From NCBI GenBank assembly GCA_029582165.1, contig CM055877.1, positions 7,493,855 to 7,557,854 of the forward strand: DNA of 64,000 bases, in the 5' to 3' direction. How positions within the stretch are numbered: the first letter of the stretch is position 1; the number at the start of each line of letters is the position of its first letter. The notes under the pieces were generated by a model that was not told the DNA's origin, searched no databases, and saw nothing but the letters and a program-made list of their open reading frames with translations. Below are positions 52,141 to 63,885 of the stretch, in pieces. Source of the stretch: Portulaca oleracea. Its lineage: Eukaryota > Streptophyta > Magnoliopsida > Caryophyllales > Portulacaceae. Both the position numbers and the translations under genes were made by a program.

Positions 52141-52478
52141 AATTTGTGTTGGAACCATGGGTGAACTGGGATAAGACAAAAATTGGAGTCAAAAAAGGGG
52201 TATTTTGGTCACTCCATGCGTCTAAATGATATTTGTGTTGACTCCGGCTATTCTCACCGGATTTTCATAACTTTTGGCCGGAAAATACCCAACCAGCCAA
52301 TTTTGACCACAATCTGGTCCCCAACGAGTAAAAAAAAAATAATGTGGTCCCCAAATAGTCACTTTTGGGGAATGTATGACACCCCTGAGCAATTTTTTGT
52401 TTGAAACCATAAATGATCCTCATGTGATATAAATAAATGGCTTATAATTAATTTTGTTTCATTCATGATAAAGTATTA

Positions 52479-52710
52479 CTCCCTCCGTTTTTTTATCCGT
52501 CGCCTAGGAAATTGTGTTAAAAACTTTGACCGTTAATATCTTAATTTGTATAATTATCCATCATATAAAATTGATATCATTAAATTCGTAATAAAAAATA
52601 TTATTAAAAAAGTATAATATTATATTTTTTATAAAGTTTTATAGTAGAAATTGTTAATTAAAAATTGACACTGAAAACTGTAAATGACAGATAAAAAAGA
52701 ACGGAGGTAG
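52479..52710. mobile_element. Stowaway MITE (family S1)
   Basis: ctccctccgtttttttatcc at the left and aaaaaagaacggaggtag at the right, flanked by TA. The interior matches 26599-26824. Confidence 0.88.
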
Positions 52711-52959
52711 TAACATCGAAATAATAGTACTACACCTATTTTGGGTTTGATATGCATTTATTTTGGAGTATTATTTTGGACCACCTATTTTAATTTGTTT
52801 GCCATCAATTACAATTACCCATCAAGCATGTACAGTATATTTAGTTAAGCACTACGCTAACTACCTAAGCCAAAAAGTGCCAAAAACGTCAACACCCATT
52901 ATTTATTTACACATTTATTCTCCTTTATTTTATTTTATCAAACTTTATTCTCTTATTTA

Positions 52960-53023
52960 TTATTCCTTTATTTATTATCTTTTTCCTCCCTTCCCCCTTA
53001 TAACCAGCCTATTCTCTCTTGTT

Positions 53024-53055
<32 letters not shown>

Positions 53056-53198
53056 AAAACCTTGATTATGATTAAGCTATCCTAATTAATTACTTTCCTA
53101 CACTAATTAATTAGCTTTATCAATCTTTCTCGTGGTCAAAATCTCAATTAGTTGTGCGTCTCTGTCTTCATCAATCAACGACTATAACACGTACGGTG
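52960..53198 (+). promoter_or_regulatory. Probable core promoter and leader of the upstream PUT exon
   Basis: ccccttataaccagcc near 52993 could serve as a TATA-like element. It is followed by a pyrimidine-rich leader with a (TC) run (53028-53055) and then a normal-looking plant 5' UTR up to the ATG at 53199. The stretch between 52711 and 52960 shows nothing else. Confidence 0.45.
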
Positions 53199-53360
53199 AT
53201 GGGATCAGAGCCTACCGAAGCAGCATGTGCCAGAGTCGCAGCGGATAATTCAGCAGCTGCAGCTGTTGGTGATGGAGGTGGTAATACTACTACTACTACC
53301 AGTACCACTGCAATCCCAACATCTAACAACCCCAGCAACGACGTCGTTCTGGATGATGAG
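53199..53360 (+). CDS. Probable first coding exon of the polyamine transporter gene
   Basis: 54 codons from ATG to a good donor, gatgag|gtcagt. The peptide is low-complexity, acidic and rich in Ala, Thr, Asn and Gly (MGSEPTEAAC..., ending VVLDDE). The splice phase is 0, the same as the acceptor at 61527|61528 of the PUT main exon on the same strand, and no other gene lies between. Some plant PUT proteins (for example rice OsPUT1, from memory) have such an Ala/Thr-rich N-terminal extension. Joined, the long isoform would be 543 aa. It could instead be the first exon of an unrelated gene, or a truncated gene. Confidence 0.5.
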
Positions 53361-54162
53361 GTCAGTGTTTATTTCCTTTAAATTTATCCCTTTTTTTCCT
53401 GCTTTTTGGTTGGATTTTGACTCAATATTTTAGAACTTAGCTTTCTGTTGTTTAATAATTTGATTGGATTTGGTTGGACCAACTATTGATATTTCATGTT
53501 AATGGATTTTATAATTAAAGTGGAAAATATAAATATGAAAATTTGATTATAATAATCCCAATATTTACAAATTGAACAATAATGATTCATATGATTGATT
53601 TATATTCTGGTGGTTCAAAAGAAAATAAAATTGTGTTGTAGTGGGACGCCGTCGAGTTAAAAAGTGGTGACTCGATGGTTTATTGACGTGTACCGACGAA
53701 AATGTGTTTGATCAAGAATTCGGACCATTTTTTAAAAAAAGAGAGGCATAAATAAATACATTGATGTTAATGACTTAGATTTTATACTCAGTTTTCAGAA
53801 GTCTATTGTGTCACGTGGATCATATATGAGGCGCAAAAATTTACGAGATTATAAAAGGATACGAAAGTAAATATTACTAGTTAGTTTATGGCTACATATT
53901 CTCTTGCTTACAACCCTAGTTAGTACAAATGAAACATTATTGTGATTTGTGAGTCATGATCAAAATGATGGATATTTATTACATGTTAGTCATTTACTTA
54001 GATAGATATATACCACATCTTCATTTATAAATACAACGCGTATAATTAAAATAGACCCTACATAATTTAAGAGATTTCGAATTGTTACTTAGTATAAATA
54101 TTGATTATCTGTCAATTTGGTATAGTCTTAGTCATCATGTGCATTGTCTTTAACATTATTTA

Positions 54163-54346
54163 TTCCTTCTATTCCATATTAATCGTGTAAATGCTCTTTA
54201 TTGACTATGAGTTTCTTATAACATATTGTATAAAAAAATACAATATTATATTCTTATGATAATATTTTTTGTTATGAATTTAATGATAGTACTTTTATGT
54301 TGAAAAATTAATGACATCATGGACAATTAATATGGAACGAATGGAG
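54163..54346. mobile_element. Diverged Stowaway-like MITE
   Basis: ttccttctattccatattaa at the left and aattaatatggaacgaatggag at the right. About 185 bp, in the proposed PUT intron. Confidence 0.6.
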
Positions 54347-54887
54347 TGTTCATACATTGCTAAAAACTCGTCATATTGCGACAAAAATTGCAAATCTAGA
54401 TAATAGCTAGTAGAGGATCATGTATGACATGGTCATAATTATGCTTTTGGATGGCTATCTTATGAAAGGATAAACTAGCTAGTTAGTTGAGACCTTACTT
54501 TTGGTCGGTGGTACCCATAATATCTTAAATACTATCTTAGAACTATTATAACTATTCTATTTTGTTATTTTATATACGTTTGTTACTTATCATCCATAAT
54601 TAATAGTCAAAAATTGAGGAAAGGAATGGAACAGTTATGATATAAGCAATTGGGTTTTCAATTCTTTTGATAAATTATTGCATAAATTAAAAGAGAAATT
54701 TAAAAATTAATTAATTAATTACCAAATAAATAAATAAAAAGGGAGCCCACAAAACGCACGCTTGGTATATAGAAAATTTACCATCATGACTAATGAGTTC
54801 TTAGTTTCAGTCCTTTTTTGTTATCTCTTTTAGCATGCTTCTTTCTTTTGAAACTATATCTCATTCTAAAGATGGAGAAAGAAATCA

Positions 54888-54919
<32 letters not shown>

Positions 54920-56127
54920 TTGTTATCATTATTTAATCTTAATTATAACAATAGTTATAGTAATAGTAAATAATAATAATAATAATCATTATTAACAATA
55001 ATAATATTTGTACAAGACATGTTATATTTGTGGACAAAGTATCACTATTTTAATTACATAATTTATTATAAATGCATAACTTAGGACGATAAATATTATC
55101 AAATGGTCATTAATATTGCATTATAATCATAAAATCAATAATACTATCCAGAAATATAAAGTTAATTAAAGTGTACAATTTTGTGAAAATATATAATTTT
55201 TCGAAAGACATGATTTTTCTATTGCTGATTGTTAAAGACAAAGGTACAAAAGCGACGAAACAAAGGCAAGAGTATAGAACCAATAAAAGAAAGCAAACAC
55301 CAAGATAATCAAATAGAACAAAACAACAATCAAGCTAGCAACAAAATCACCTACCATGCACCTCACTCTAACAAGATTTTTTTTCATATACTCGAAATAT
55401 ATGGACGGTCTAATAGTAGTCGACACACCTTCTAAAAAAAGAACTTCTAGAAAAAGGCATGGGCTCAATTATCATTGTAGACACAAGAAAATTTCATTTC
55501 ATCTTATTTCTCCGCTTCCCCCTGTATTTTAGTCACCGTAAATAAAGTATTTTTTTTGAAGAAACATGATATGAATTTTCAGTAATTAATTACTTACCAA
55601 TTTTTTTTAGTAGAAAAATTATAAATTAAGTATAAAAATAAACATACAAATGTACTCATTCACACTCATTTTGTGCAAAAAAGAGAGTAAAATTAACAAG
55701 ATATTGGACACACACTCATTTTTCTCATGATGTTGTTATGTTCACGCTCTAATCACACTTTACATACACTTTGCCCTTTTTGATGGAAAAAAGGAGGCTA
55801 AAGTTAGGGTTTAGGAACAAACTTTGAATGCCTTACATGCATGCTTCACAAAGATATGTTATGATTAAAGGAAGTAGTAGAAATATGAAAATTGGTGTGA
55901 ATAAAGCTAGTTGCCTTTTTTTGATTGGAATATATATCATTAATATCAACATGCCTAGCTTGGGTTGGCTTATCTAGGATATTATCTTACACGGCTTGAA
56001 TTCAATATAGATGTGCCACCTTTTTTAAAAAATATTGTGCAATTAATGGACATGTGCAACATGATTGGGTATTGTGATTTTTCAACTATCAAATCATAGT
56101 GAATCCGTGTCGTGTTCGAAAATTGTA
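54347..56127. other. Long AT-rich stretch, probably PUT intron
   Basis: No gene seen. It contains an AAT/TAA microsatellite (54890-54919) with more degenerate copies up to about 55010. Nothing else could be assigned. Confidence 0.4.
54890..54919. repeat. (TAA)n microsatellite
   Basis: About ten pure units, with scattered taataataa words following to about 55010. Confidence 0.85.
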
Positions 56128-56337
56128 CCGTTAAGATGTAAAAATATTTGATCATAAATTTATCAAATATATATAACTAATTGTTATATAAAATTATTAC
56201 TATTAGATATATAATAAAAAAAATATTATGATAAAAATATAATATTGTAATTATTTATAAAATATTATATAAAAATATTAGCAATTAAAGAGTGACATCG
56301 CGGAAATCATGACAGTCAAATAATGTTGAAAGGGGAG
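56128..56337. mobile_element. Degenerate Stowaway MITE (family S2)
   Basis: The interior gatcataaatttatcaaatat and aaaaatataatattgtaatt matches 47747-48004. The right end gaaaggggag is recognisable. The left end is decayed. Confidence 0.55.
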
Positions 56338-56437
56338 TATTAGTTGAAGTGAAATTTTAGTGACACGTTTAGTTATTTCTTTACTCTTGGTGGCTTTGAA
56401 AAAAAGAAAAAGAAAAAATGTTTACAATTCGATCTAG

Positions 56438-56745
56438 TCCCTGTTTGGCAACTAATTGGTAGCTGTTAGTTGGTAGCTGTTTGACTTTAGCTGTTTGGAG
56501 TAGCTGCTTGACTTTAGCTGTTCGTAGGAAAAATGTTTGGTAAGCTAGTTTTTTGTGAAAAACTACCTCAAAAAGCTTCATCAAGTAAATTTTTGAAAAC
56601 TAGCTTATTGGGTCCAAAAAGTTAATATGAAAAGTTTGTTACCAAACACCTCAAGTAGCTTTTCCACCTTGATAAAAAAACTAATACTGTCCAATAAGCT
56701 AAAAACTACCCTCAAAAGCTACCCTCAAAAGCTAATAACCTTTGG
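56438..56745. repeat. MITE-like repeat with TGTTTGGCAAC and AGCTAATAACC ends
   Basis: gtccctgtttggcaactaat at the left, many (t)agctgtttgactttagctg words on the left half and their complements (aaaagctaccctcaaaagct) on the right half. A PIF/hAT-type MITE is likely, but no clean terminal repeat or duplication is visible. Confidence 0.4.
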
Positions 56746-57059
56746 ATCTACGCTAACAAGCACTACTAATGGATCTAGTTGACTAAAGCTTCTATAAATG
56801 ACTCTGCCCTTTTTCTTTTTTTTTAAAACTTTTTTATGTGATAGGTTGCTAGGATAAAATGGATAAAATTGGATAAATATATATGAGAAAAAGTGGAGAT
56901 AGGTGAAACAAAGTGTAGTAGGTGGAATAAGGTGGTTATCAGACCACACAAAAGATAGATAATATGGTACCAATTAAACTTGGGAATACGGTCTTATTTT
57001 GACAAACATTATTATTTATGAAGAGACATATATTATTTTCTTACAAATATAAAAAATTT

Positions 57060-57820
57060 GGCGGCGACATTTGGGTTTGGGTCAATTCGGGTCAGATGAA
57101 ATCTCCAAATCGGAACCCTATCTGAATTTTAAATTTGAGCACTTTGTCATGCCCAAGCCTTGGCTCAAATTTTTTGAATTTCTTTTGTGAAAATCTAACC
57201 ATAACTGACTTGACCGATCAATATTATCCAAATATTTAGGTTTGAGTTCGGACATTGTCAAATTTTCTCCGAATACATCTGAGTGTGAATCTGATAAGAT
57301 TTTGAAACAAAATTCAGACAATCTGAATTTATCAAACCCGAGCCAAACCCACGTTTGTATTCAGACAGGTCTGAGTTGACCTAGCTTTAAATTTAGAAGA
57401 AAAAATGGTGATTGTGCATGCCCAATTGAACTTGAATACTTGGGGGACACATTTTTACCGTCAGTAATTAACGTACACCCCTTTAAAATGAAAAGGAGAA
57501 ACGGAAAGATCCTAATAAGACCTAGTAGTTGTGCCGAAAAAATGTTGCTTGACCCATATATTCGAATTATATGCTCTGAAAAGAAACCCGTTTTACTTCG
57601 AACCCGCTTTTGCCGTTGTTCGAATTTACCGAATATTCAGACACAATTTTTTTTTCTATTGTTCGAACTCAATTCTGATGCGGATTAAGTTTTGTCCAAA
57701 TTGTCCAATCTCGAAAAAATCGAGATCAGACAACAATTTCTCCACCAAATATATATAGTCATTGACCAAATTTGACTGACCTAAATTTAACCGGACCCAA
57801 ACTTTTACCGGCCCTACCTA
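57060..57820. repeat. GGGTCGGTCAAATTTGG-family repeats, diverged
   Basis: Words such as ttgggtttgggtcaattcgg, ttcgaatttaccgaatattc, ccaaatttgactgacc and ccggacccaaacttttacc recur and relate to 6880-7185 and 34838-35128. At least two overlapping or nested copies seem present. Ends not resolved. Confidence 0.4.
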
Positions 57821-58474
57821 GTATTTAAGTAGTTAAATCTTTGAAAACATAGGGGAGATACATCATATACATGGACATGTGATTATTCATGAAGAAGTGA
57901 CCCACATAAGTTGGACAAAAACTTTAGTGCTCCAACTTTGAGGGGCATGAAATGGACCCATTTGACAAAATTTGTCTTTGCTATTGGGGGTGTTCATCAT
58001 TCACGTTTTTCATAATCTTCTTCTTCTTTAGGCCTTTTCTTATCACGCATGCTTAGATAGCCCAACATCTAAGCTACACCTAATCCCCTCTTTTTTGCTC
58101 CCTACACATGAGTGACTAACAATGATTAGAGGTAATTAATTAAAGGTTATTACCCCTGAGATTATTTCACTATAGTTTATCATAAGATTATTTCATATGT
58201 AATTGTTCTTTTTTTTCTTTAGAGAAGGTAAGTTGTTATGTCAAGATATTTTGTGTGGATTACTCAAAGGAGTGATTAAAGGTTATTATCATGTTTATGA
58301 TTTTTTTTTCCGGTATGGTTTAAAAATTTACCTTAGAAAATCAGAATAGATAAATTAAATTGTTACAAAACACGGTATTTTTGAACTAACTCTATTGTTA
58401 GAGGTTTTAGACATTAATCGATGTTTTCATCTTTTAATTATTTTGAGCTAATTCTTCATGTGCTTCACAATTTA
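57821..58474. other. Intron or intergenic DNA without assignable content
   Basis: AT-rich, no gene or clear repeat seen. Confidence 0.4.
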
Positions 58475-58680
58475 GGCAGCGTTCTTTTGTGCGTTAATGC
58501 ACTCAAACGCAACGCAAAATCAATAAAACCTAACGCATGACAAACGCAAGATAACGGAACTTATCACAATCTACTATTAACCTCTACTCACCTTTTTATT
58601 ATTTCCTACTGCAACCCAACGCAACCCAAACGCAACTTATCGAAACGCAAACGCAACGCAACGTACAAAAGAACAGTGCC
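58475..58680. mobile_element. Harbinger/Tourist-like MITE (family H), copy 4
   Basis: ggcagcgttcttttgtgcgt at the left, acgtacaaaagaacagtgcc at the right. The interior is rich in aacgcaacgc words. TA on both sides. Confidence 0.78.
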
Positions 58681-59025
58681 TATAATTGCTTTGGATTATT
58701 TTTCTCAACTAAAATATGACACATACACACACATATGCACGTGCACATGTCACATGTGTGGTTTTAGGGTTAGGGTTAGTAAAAATTTAGGTCTAAAAAT
58801 AAGTTGGATATTAGATACAAGTTACCTATATCCTGCTTGAATTATTGAATTGGACACTAACTAGATCAAAATGCGAATCTAGGTGCCTGAAATTACATAT
58901 AGTTACTCTTGATTTGACTACAAAACTAGAAAGTTCAAATCTAAACTCTAGTGATTTTCCTCGTTTATAACCAAGTATCCAAATTAATAATAGGCAAAAG
59001 ATTGATGATCGAATATTCAAATTTA
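58681..59025. other. Intron or intergenic DNA
   Basis: Contains a CA/TG-rich palindrome-like patch (58718-58758) and a two-unit ttagggttaggg. No gene. Confidence 0.35.
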
Positions 59026-59279
59026 CCCGTTCTTTTATACGGTTGACTACGGTGCGGTGTGGAGGAATGTGGTGGATTGTAGTGGATTAGGAAAAGTTGT
59101 GATGCATTGTGGTAGGTTGGGGAAAATTGTTGTGGTGGAATATGAAAAGTTTAACTTTTAATAAAAAGATAAAGTAAATTAGAAAAAGTAGATTATAGTG
59201 AGTTGTGGTAGATTGTGGTGGGTTGTGTTAGAATACGAAAAGGTGCGGTCGCAGCCTGCCAGCCGTATAAAAGAACGAG
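59026..59279. mobile_element. Harbinger/Tourist-like MITE (family H), copy 5
   Basis: cccgttcttttatacggt at the left and the complement, ccgtataaaagaacgag, at the right. The interior ggtgcggtgtggagg/gtggattgtagtgg words are shared with copies 2 and 3. Confidence 0.75.
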
Positions 59280-59558
59280 TAATATGACCGAAATCTGAAT
59301 CTTTTATAGACCCTCTAGAAAGGTCGAGTGATTGTATCTTGCAAATAATAGTGAGGCTTCATGGCCCAAAATGATCTAATTTTATTTTGCTAACCACTTT
59401 TGTTTCTTTTAAAATATCAAAATTTCATTTTCATTTTGACTTTATTTTGAAATTTGAAAATGACTTTTCCCAAATATGCTAAAATCAATCTCTTCATTCA
59501 AAACTCGCCACATTTAGATCTTAACCTAATGCTATCGAGACCATTATGAAATTTATTA

Positions 59559-59794
59559 CTCCCTCCGTTCTTTTTTATCTGTCATTTACGGTTTTTTGTG
59601 TCAATTTTTAATAAATAATTTCTAATATAAAACTTTTATAGAAATTTATAATATTATACTTTTTTAATAGTATTTTTTATTACGAATCTAATGATATTAA
59701 TTTTGTATGATGAATCATTATACAAATTAAGATATTTACGGTCAAAGTTTTTGCCACAATTCTCTAGGTGACAGATAAAATAAAATGGAGGTAG
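59559..59794. mobile_element. Stowaway MITE (family S1), inverted copy
   Basis: ctccctccgttcttttttat at the left and taaaatggaggtag at the right, flanked by TA. The interior is the reverse complement of 52479-52710. Confidence 0.88.
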
Positions 59795-60611
59795 TACTAT
59801 TGTTTGTTTGGATCCTCTATTGACACCATAATCAATACTCAATTTTACTTAATTAATTACTCACAAGTGATCTAACCGTTCCAATATGCTAAAATCAGTC
59901 TTTTAATTGAAAATTGCCCATATTTAATTTAGATCTTGATATAATGTTAGTGAGACCCTGCTGAAATTTATTTTTATTTTTATTGTTGTTTGTTAGGATC
60001 ATCTACACAAAAAAAGAAAAAAGAAAAAAGAAAAACCAAAATTGTAACACCATAATCAATACTCAATTGTACTTGATTGATTACTCACAAGTCACAAGTC
60101 ACAACTCACAAGTGATGATCTAGCCGTCTATCTACCTATATGTACATCTATTTTTGGGTGTTGCAAATTTTGGAAGGAAATCCAAGACTAAAGTTAGTGG
60201 GCGATTCATCCACATTGTCTATTGAATACTGATTCACTCTGCACAAGTGTTGCGTGGTGATTCAGTACTGATTCAAAAGCAGATAGTAAATACAAACAAA
60301 ACCCATGTCAAAAATTCTCATACTCACCCCAATCAATCAATACTAGTGGGGTTTCTTTCACTTTCAGGTTTAATTTTCAAGATCCTCTGTGCAATTACTA
60401 ACCAATGCTTGGTCTCCTCATGGTTCGATTCTCTCTTTCTTTCTCTCTAAAAAACTGTCGCTTTCTTTTGCTGATTCTTGACGTCAATACATAGCTTTTC
60501 GCGTAGGATTCCACAATACCCCATTAGAATAATAACAATTTATTAAAATGTAACCCAAACAAAGAAGAAAAGAGATTTTAATTCTCTCCATGGGAGACTG
60601 ACTGTTAGGTC
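59795..60611. other. Probable leader region of the short PUT transcript
   Basis: No open frame. Pyrimidine-rich text (gattctctctttctttctctc) near 60428-60448 looks like a 5' leader, so a second transcription start near 60.2-60.4 kb is possible. This is inference. Confidence 0.35.
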
Positions 60612-60935
60612 TATTTGGGGTGTTTTACTTGCAGTTATGTGAATTTGGTCATCTGGGTAAGTCTTCATTTGGCAGAATATGTCATATATTTGCTGCATTT
60701 TAAGGTTTTTGTGGTGATCGGGAGGATTTAGTTATCTGGGTGTGTCTGATTTTGCTGAATTTCATTGATTTGTGGTCAAATTGGGGTGTTTTAATTGCAA
60801 TTATGTGAATTGGTCATCTTGGTAAGTCTTCATATGGATGAATATATCAGATATTTGCTACATTTCATGGTTTTTGAGGTGATCTGGAGGATTTTTTTAT
60901 CTGGGTATGTCTGATTTGCTGAATTTGATTGTTTT
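60612..60935. repeat. Tandem duplication of about 170 bp upstream of PUT
   Basis: The two units share ttggggtgtttta.ttgca(g/a)ttatgtgaatt, ggtcatct..gtaagtcttcat, atttgct.catttYa.ggtttttg, gatc.ggaggattt and tatctgggt(g/a)tgtctgattt. Units at about 60612-60780 and 60781-60935. Confidence 0.75.
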
Positions 60936-61119
60936 TCACACATTTAGGAACGTTTCCTTATGTGGGTATCTCTGACTTTCTGTTTGTTGACTCGACAAAA
61001 TTAGGGTTTGGACTCTTCTTTCTGTTTGTTGTATTGTGCTGTAAATGATGGGTTACTCGCTTGAATTTCTTCTGTTGACTCTGAAAGTTGTGAAATATAT
61101 ACTTTCTGGGTGCATATGG

Positions 61120-61205
61120 ATTTAGACCCTTTATTGAATAAGTGCAAATTTTGATCCTGAATTTGCAGAAACTTAGGCGAACACCTCCCAATAGCCTGGC
61201 TTACT
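61120..61205 (+). repeat. Upstream duplicate of the PUT exon 2 acceptor region
   Basis: This 86-bp segment resembles 61470-61560: ggacccttta/gaacctttattga, gatcctgaa(t/c)ttgcag, aaact.ag.cgaacacctccca and tagcctggctt. It carries a second tttgcag acceptor followed by eleven matching codons, but the frame then meets a TGA, so use of this acceptor would end translation early. Confidence 0.7.
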
Positions 61206-61527
61206 GAAACTGAAAGTTCTTAAAATTTATAGCTTTTGGGTGTATATGAAGTTAGTATCCATAATATGGATAGTTGAAAAGGTTTATTTCAATGTAGATT
61301 GTAATGGACTAAAGTAAAATGCCTCGGTAAACCTTATATGAATCTTAGTTCAATTGAGAACCAGCCCCTCTAAATTGCAAAATTTAGAGATGAGACTGTT
61401 ACGTTCAACCCCTCCACTGCTCATTTAGGCAGGATTTCGGGGTATTGGCATTATTTTTGGTTTGTTGGACATATATGAAATTAGAACCTTTATTGATCAA
61501 GTCCAAATTATGATCCTGAACTTGCAG

Positions 61528-62997
61528 AAACTCAGACGAACACCTCCCACTAGCCTGGCTTCAGTTGAGATGGGGGTCTATACCGGAGGAGGACCCGAAT
61601 ATGTTGGTATCGACGAAACCTTAAACTCCCCAAGACCCGACAATTTCCGGAAGGTTTCCGTCCTCCCTCTTGTCTTCCTCATCTTCTACGAGGTTTCCGG
61701 GGGCCCATTTGGTGTAGAAGACAGTGTAGGTGCAGCTGGGCCTCTTCTAGCGCTAGTAGGTTTCCTAGTATTCCCCTTCATATGGAGTCTTCCAGAGGCA
61801 TTCATCACAGCAGAAATGGGGACAATGTTCCCCGAAAACGGGGGTTATGTGGTCTGGGTATCGGCTGCCCTAGGAGAGTACTGGGGGTTTCAGCAAGGGT
61901 GGATGAAATGGCTCAGTGGGGTCATTGACAATGCACTGTATCCTGTTTTGTTTCTTGATTACTTCAAATCAGTGGTTCCTTTAGTTGGTCATGGGTATCC
62001 AAGGACTTTAGCAGTGATAATTTTGACGGCCGCACTCACTTTCATGAACTATAGAGGCCTCGCTATAGTTGGTTGGGTTGCTGTTCTTTTGGGTGTGGTT
62101 TCGATTCTTCCATTTGCTGTCATGGGGTTGCTTTCGATCCCGAAATTGAAGCCTGTGAGATGGGGGGTTGTTGATCTTCGTAATGTCAAATGGGGGACTT
62201 ATTTGAATACCCTATTTTGGAACCTGAACTACTGGGATTCGATTAGTACACTTGCTGGTGAGGTTGAGAACCCTAAGAAAACCCTCCCCAAGGCGTTGTT
62301 CTATGCCCTGATCTTCGTTGTACTAGCCTATTTCTTCCCGCTTTTAGCCGGGACTGGGGCGGTTCCGCTGAACCGGGACCTCTGGACCGACGGGTACTTT
62401 GCTGACGTGGCAAGGATCATCGGGGGAGCGTGGCTGTGCTGGTGGGTCCAGGGTGCAGCCGCCCTGTCCAACATGGGCATGTTCGTGGCCGAGATGAGCA
62501 GCGATTCGTTCCAACTTCTAGGTATGGCGGAAAGAGGGATGCTCCCTGAAATTTTTGCCAAAAGATCGCGACACGGGACACCTTTGGTTGGCATCCTGTT
62601 CTCTGCATCGGGGGTTCTTTTGTTGTCGTGGTTGAGTTTTGAGGAGATTGTCGCTGCAGAGAACTTTCTGTACTGCTTTGGGATGATCCTAGAGTTTTCG
62701 GCATTCATTGTCCTGAGGATAAGACAGCCGAATGCACCTCGCCCATATAAGATCCCTGTTGGGACAGTCGGGGCTGTGTTAATGTGTGTTCCTCCGACGA
62801 TCACTATTTTCATCGTGTTGGCTCTTGCGTCTGTGAAAGTCATGATTGTCAGCCTCGTTGCTGTCGTGATCGGGCTCGTGTTGCAGCCGAGTCTTAAGTA
62901 CTTGGAGAAGAGGAAGTGGCTTAAGTTTTCGACGAGTTCAAATCTCCCTGATCTTCAGGAAAATGCGCGGGAGAACACACAGTCTTTGGTACCCTAG
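61528..62997 (+). CDS. PUT: Polyamine/proton symporter, PUT (LAT) family
   Basis: The frame is open from the acceptor ttgcag|aaa (61528) to TAG 62997. The conserved start is probably ATG 61570 ([13 protein letters not shown]), giving 475 aa, in line with 480-530 aa for plant PUT proteins. If the exon at 53199-53360 is spliced to it, 543 aa. Numbered from 61570, the APC-family core begins near residue 28 ([13 protein letters not shown]) with the substrate-site text [10 protein letters not shown] at 43-52, then [51 protein letters not shown] and [20 protein letters not shown]. About 12 membrane helices follow the LeuT-like fold. The C-terminus [14 protein letters not shown] is the usual PUT ending. 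Members import polyamines (and paraquat) with protons. The membrane on which this one acts cannot be told from sequence. Confidence 0.95.
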   Translation, partial: KLRRTPPTSLASVEMGVYTGGGPEYVGIDETLNSPRPDNFRKVSVLPLVFLIFYEVSGGPFGVEDSVGAAGPLLALVGFLVFPFIWSLPEAFITAEMGTMFPENGGYVVWVSAALGEYWGFQQGWMKWLSGVIDNALYPVLFLDYFKSVVPLVGHGYPRTLAVIILTAALTFMNYRGLAIVGWVAVLLGVVSILPFAVMGLLSIPKLKPVRWGVVDLRNVKWGTYLNTLFWNLNYWDSISTLAGEVENPKKTLPKALFYALIFVVLAYFFPLLAGTGAVPLNRDLWTDGYFADVARIIGGAWLCWWVQGAAALSNMGMFVAEMSSDSFQLLGMAERGMLPEIFAKRSRHGTPLVGILFSASGVLLLSWLSFEEIVAAENFLYCFGMILEFSAFIVLRIRQPNAPRPYKIPVGTVGAVLMCVPPTITIFIVLALASVKVMIVSLVAVVIGLVLQPSLKYLEKRKWLKFSTSSNLPDLQENARENTQSLVP

Positions 62998-63885
62998 CAA
63001 GTCAAGATCAGACACTCGGACAGACTACAATTCAGATGTTTGTAGATTCTTTCTGACATTGTATGTTGTAGCTTTCGATTGTGGTGTTTGTCTAGCGATA
63101 CTAGGCTTCTGATTGCGGCTCTTAGCCGAAAATCATCTTGGTTTTAATGGGGATGATCGATGGAAACGACAGCGTAAAATTCCCTCCAAAAAAAGAACGA
63201 AAAAGATATCAGGGGGTTGAGGTTGTCTGTTGTCTAGTGTTATGAAACTGAAACCAAGGTGGACAACCCCTCCTTTCCTTTTAGGCTACTTTAGCTTGTA
63301 TTTTGGTTGCTGGTAGCAGTTGAGAAAGATTGCAATGTATTTCTGAGTGCAATATAAGAAAATTTACTGCTCTTAGAATTACTGATCTGATCCCTTGAAA
63401 TTTCCTGACATTATACTTGTGCAGGACTTGCTGCTGTACATTTTGGAATGTTGTATTATGGGAAAGTTGATAAATTCATATTCAGGGTTGTTTTAACTTT
63501 TAACGAACATCTATGATCTAGGGGAATGCTCAAAATTAATCTTGTCGTCTCGAGATCTTGAGTTCAATGTAGTTTCTGCAGCGGATAATGGTTTATTTAG
63601 TTGCACACTGACTCTCCCTCCCAAATATATCTGTTTAAGCACACAGCATTATTTTTAAAATCTTGTGTTTGTGAAGTTTCTGTTACCATTTCATGACTAT
63701 CTTTAACAAAATAATCTCCTTTACAAGCGGTTCTGCAGTACATATTACATACACGCAGAACATATATTCCACACAGCATATATTGGACTTACTTACATAT
63801 CTGCTTATCTGGTGCTAGTGATCACTGGCAAAATTATAAGGCCTAAAACAGTAAGTTGCAAAATTAAAAATGAACTAAATCACTG
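62998..63885. other. PUT 3' UTR and intergenic DNA
   Basis: The first 350 bp are probably 3' UTR (ends near the atataagaaa at 63351-63360). Beyond it no gene is seen. Confidence 0.4.

Larger units (their letters stand above)
50856..52410 (+). mobile_element. Pack-MULE carrying fragments of two host genes
   Basis: Terminal inverted repeats of about 140 bp (about 50872-51010 and 52254-52394) share aaaaaattgctcaggggtg and tactcgttggggaccagatt, with only a few differences. The 11-bp flanks aaatgaccctc (50845-50855) and aaatgatcctc (52411-52421) differ at one base, as expected for a Mutator-type duplication. No transposase. The interior holds a piece of a hydroxyproline-rich glycoprotein family gene (with an intron end) followed by a piece of a tyrosyl-tRNA synthetase gene, both on the plus strand. 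Confidence 0.88.

Noticed and set aside
58755..58775. Telomere-like ttagggttaggg
   Set aside because: Only two units and not the plant type TTTAGGG. Likely chance.
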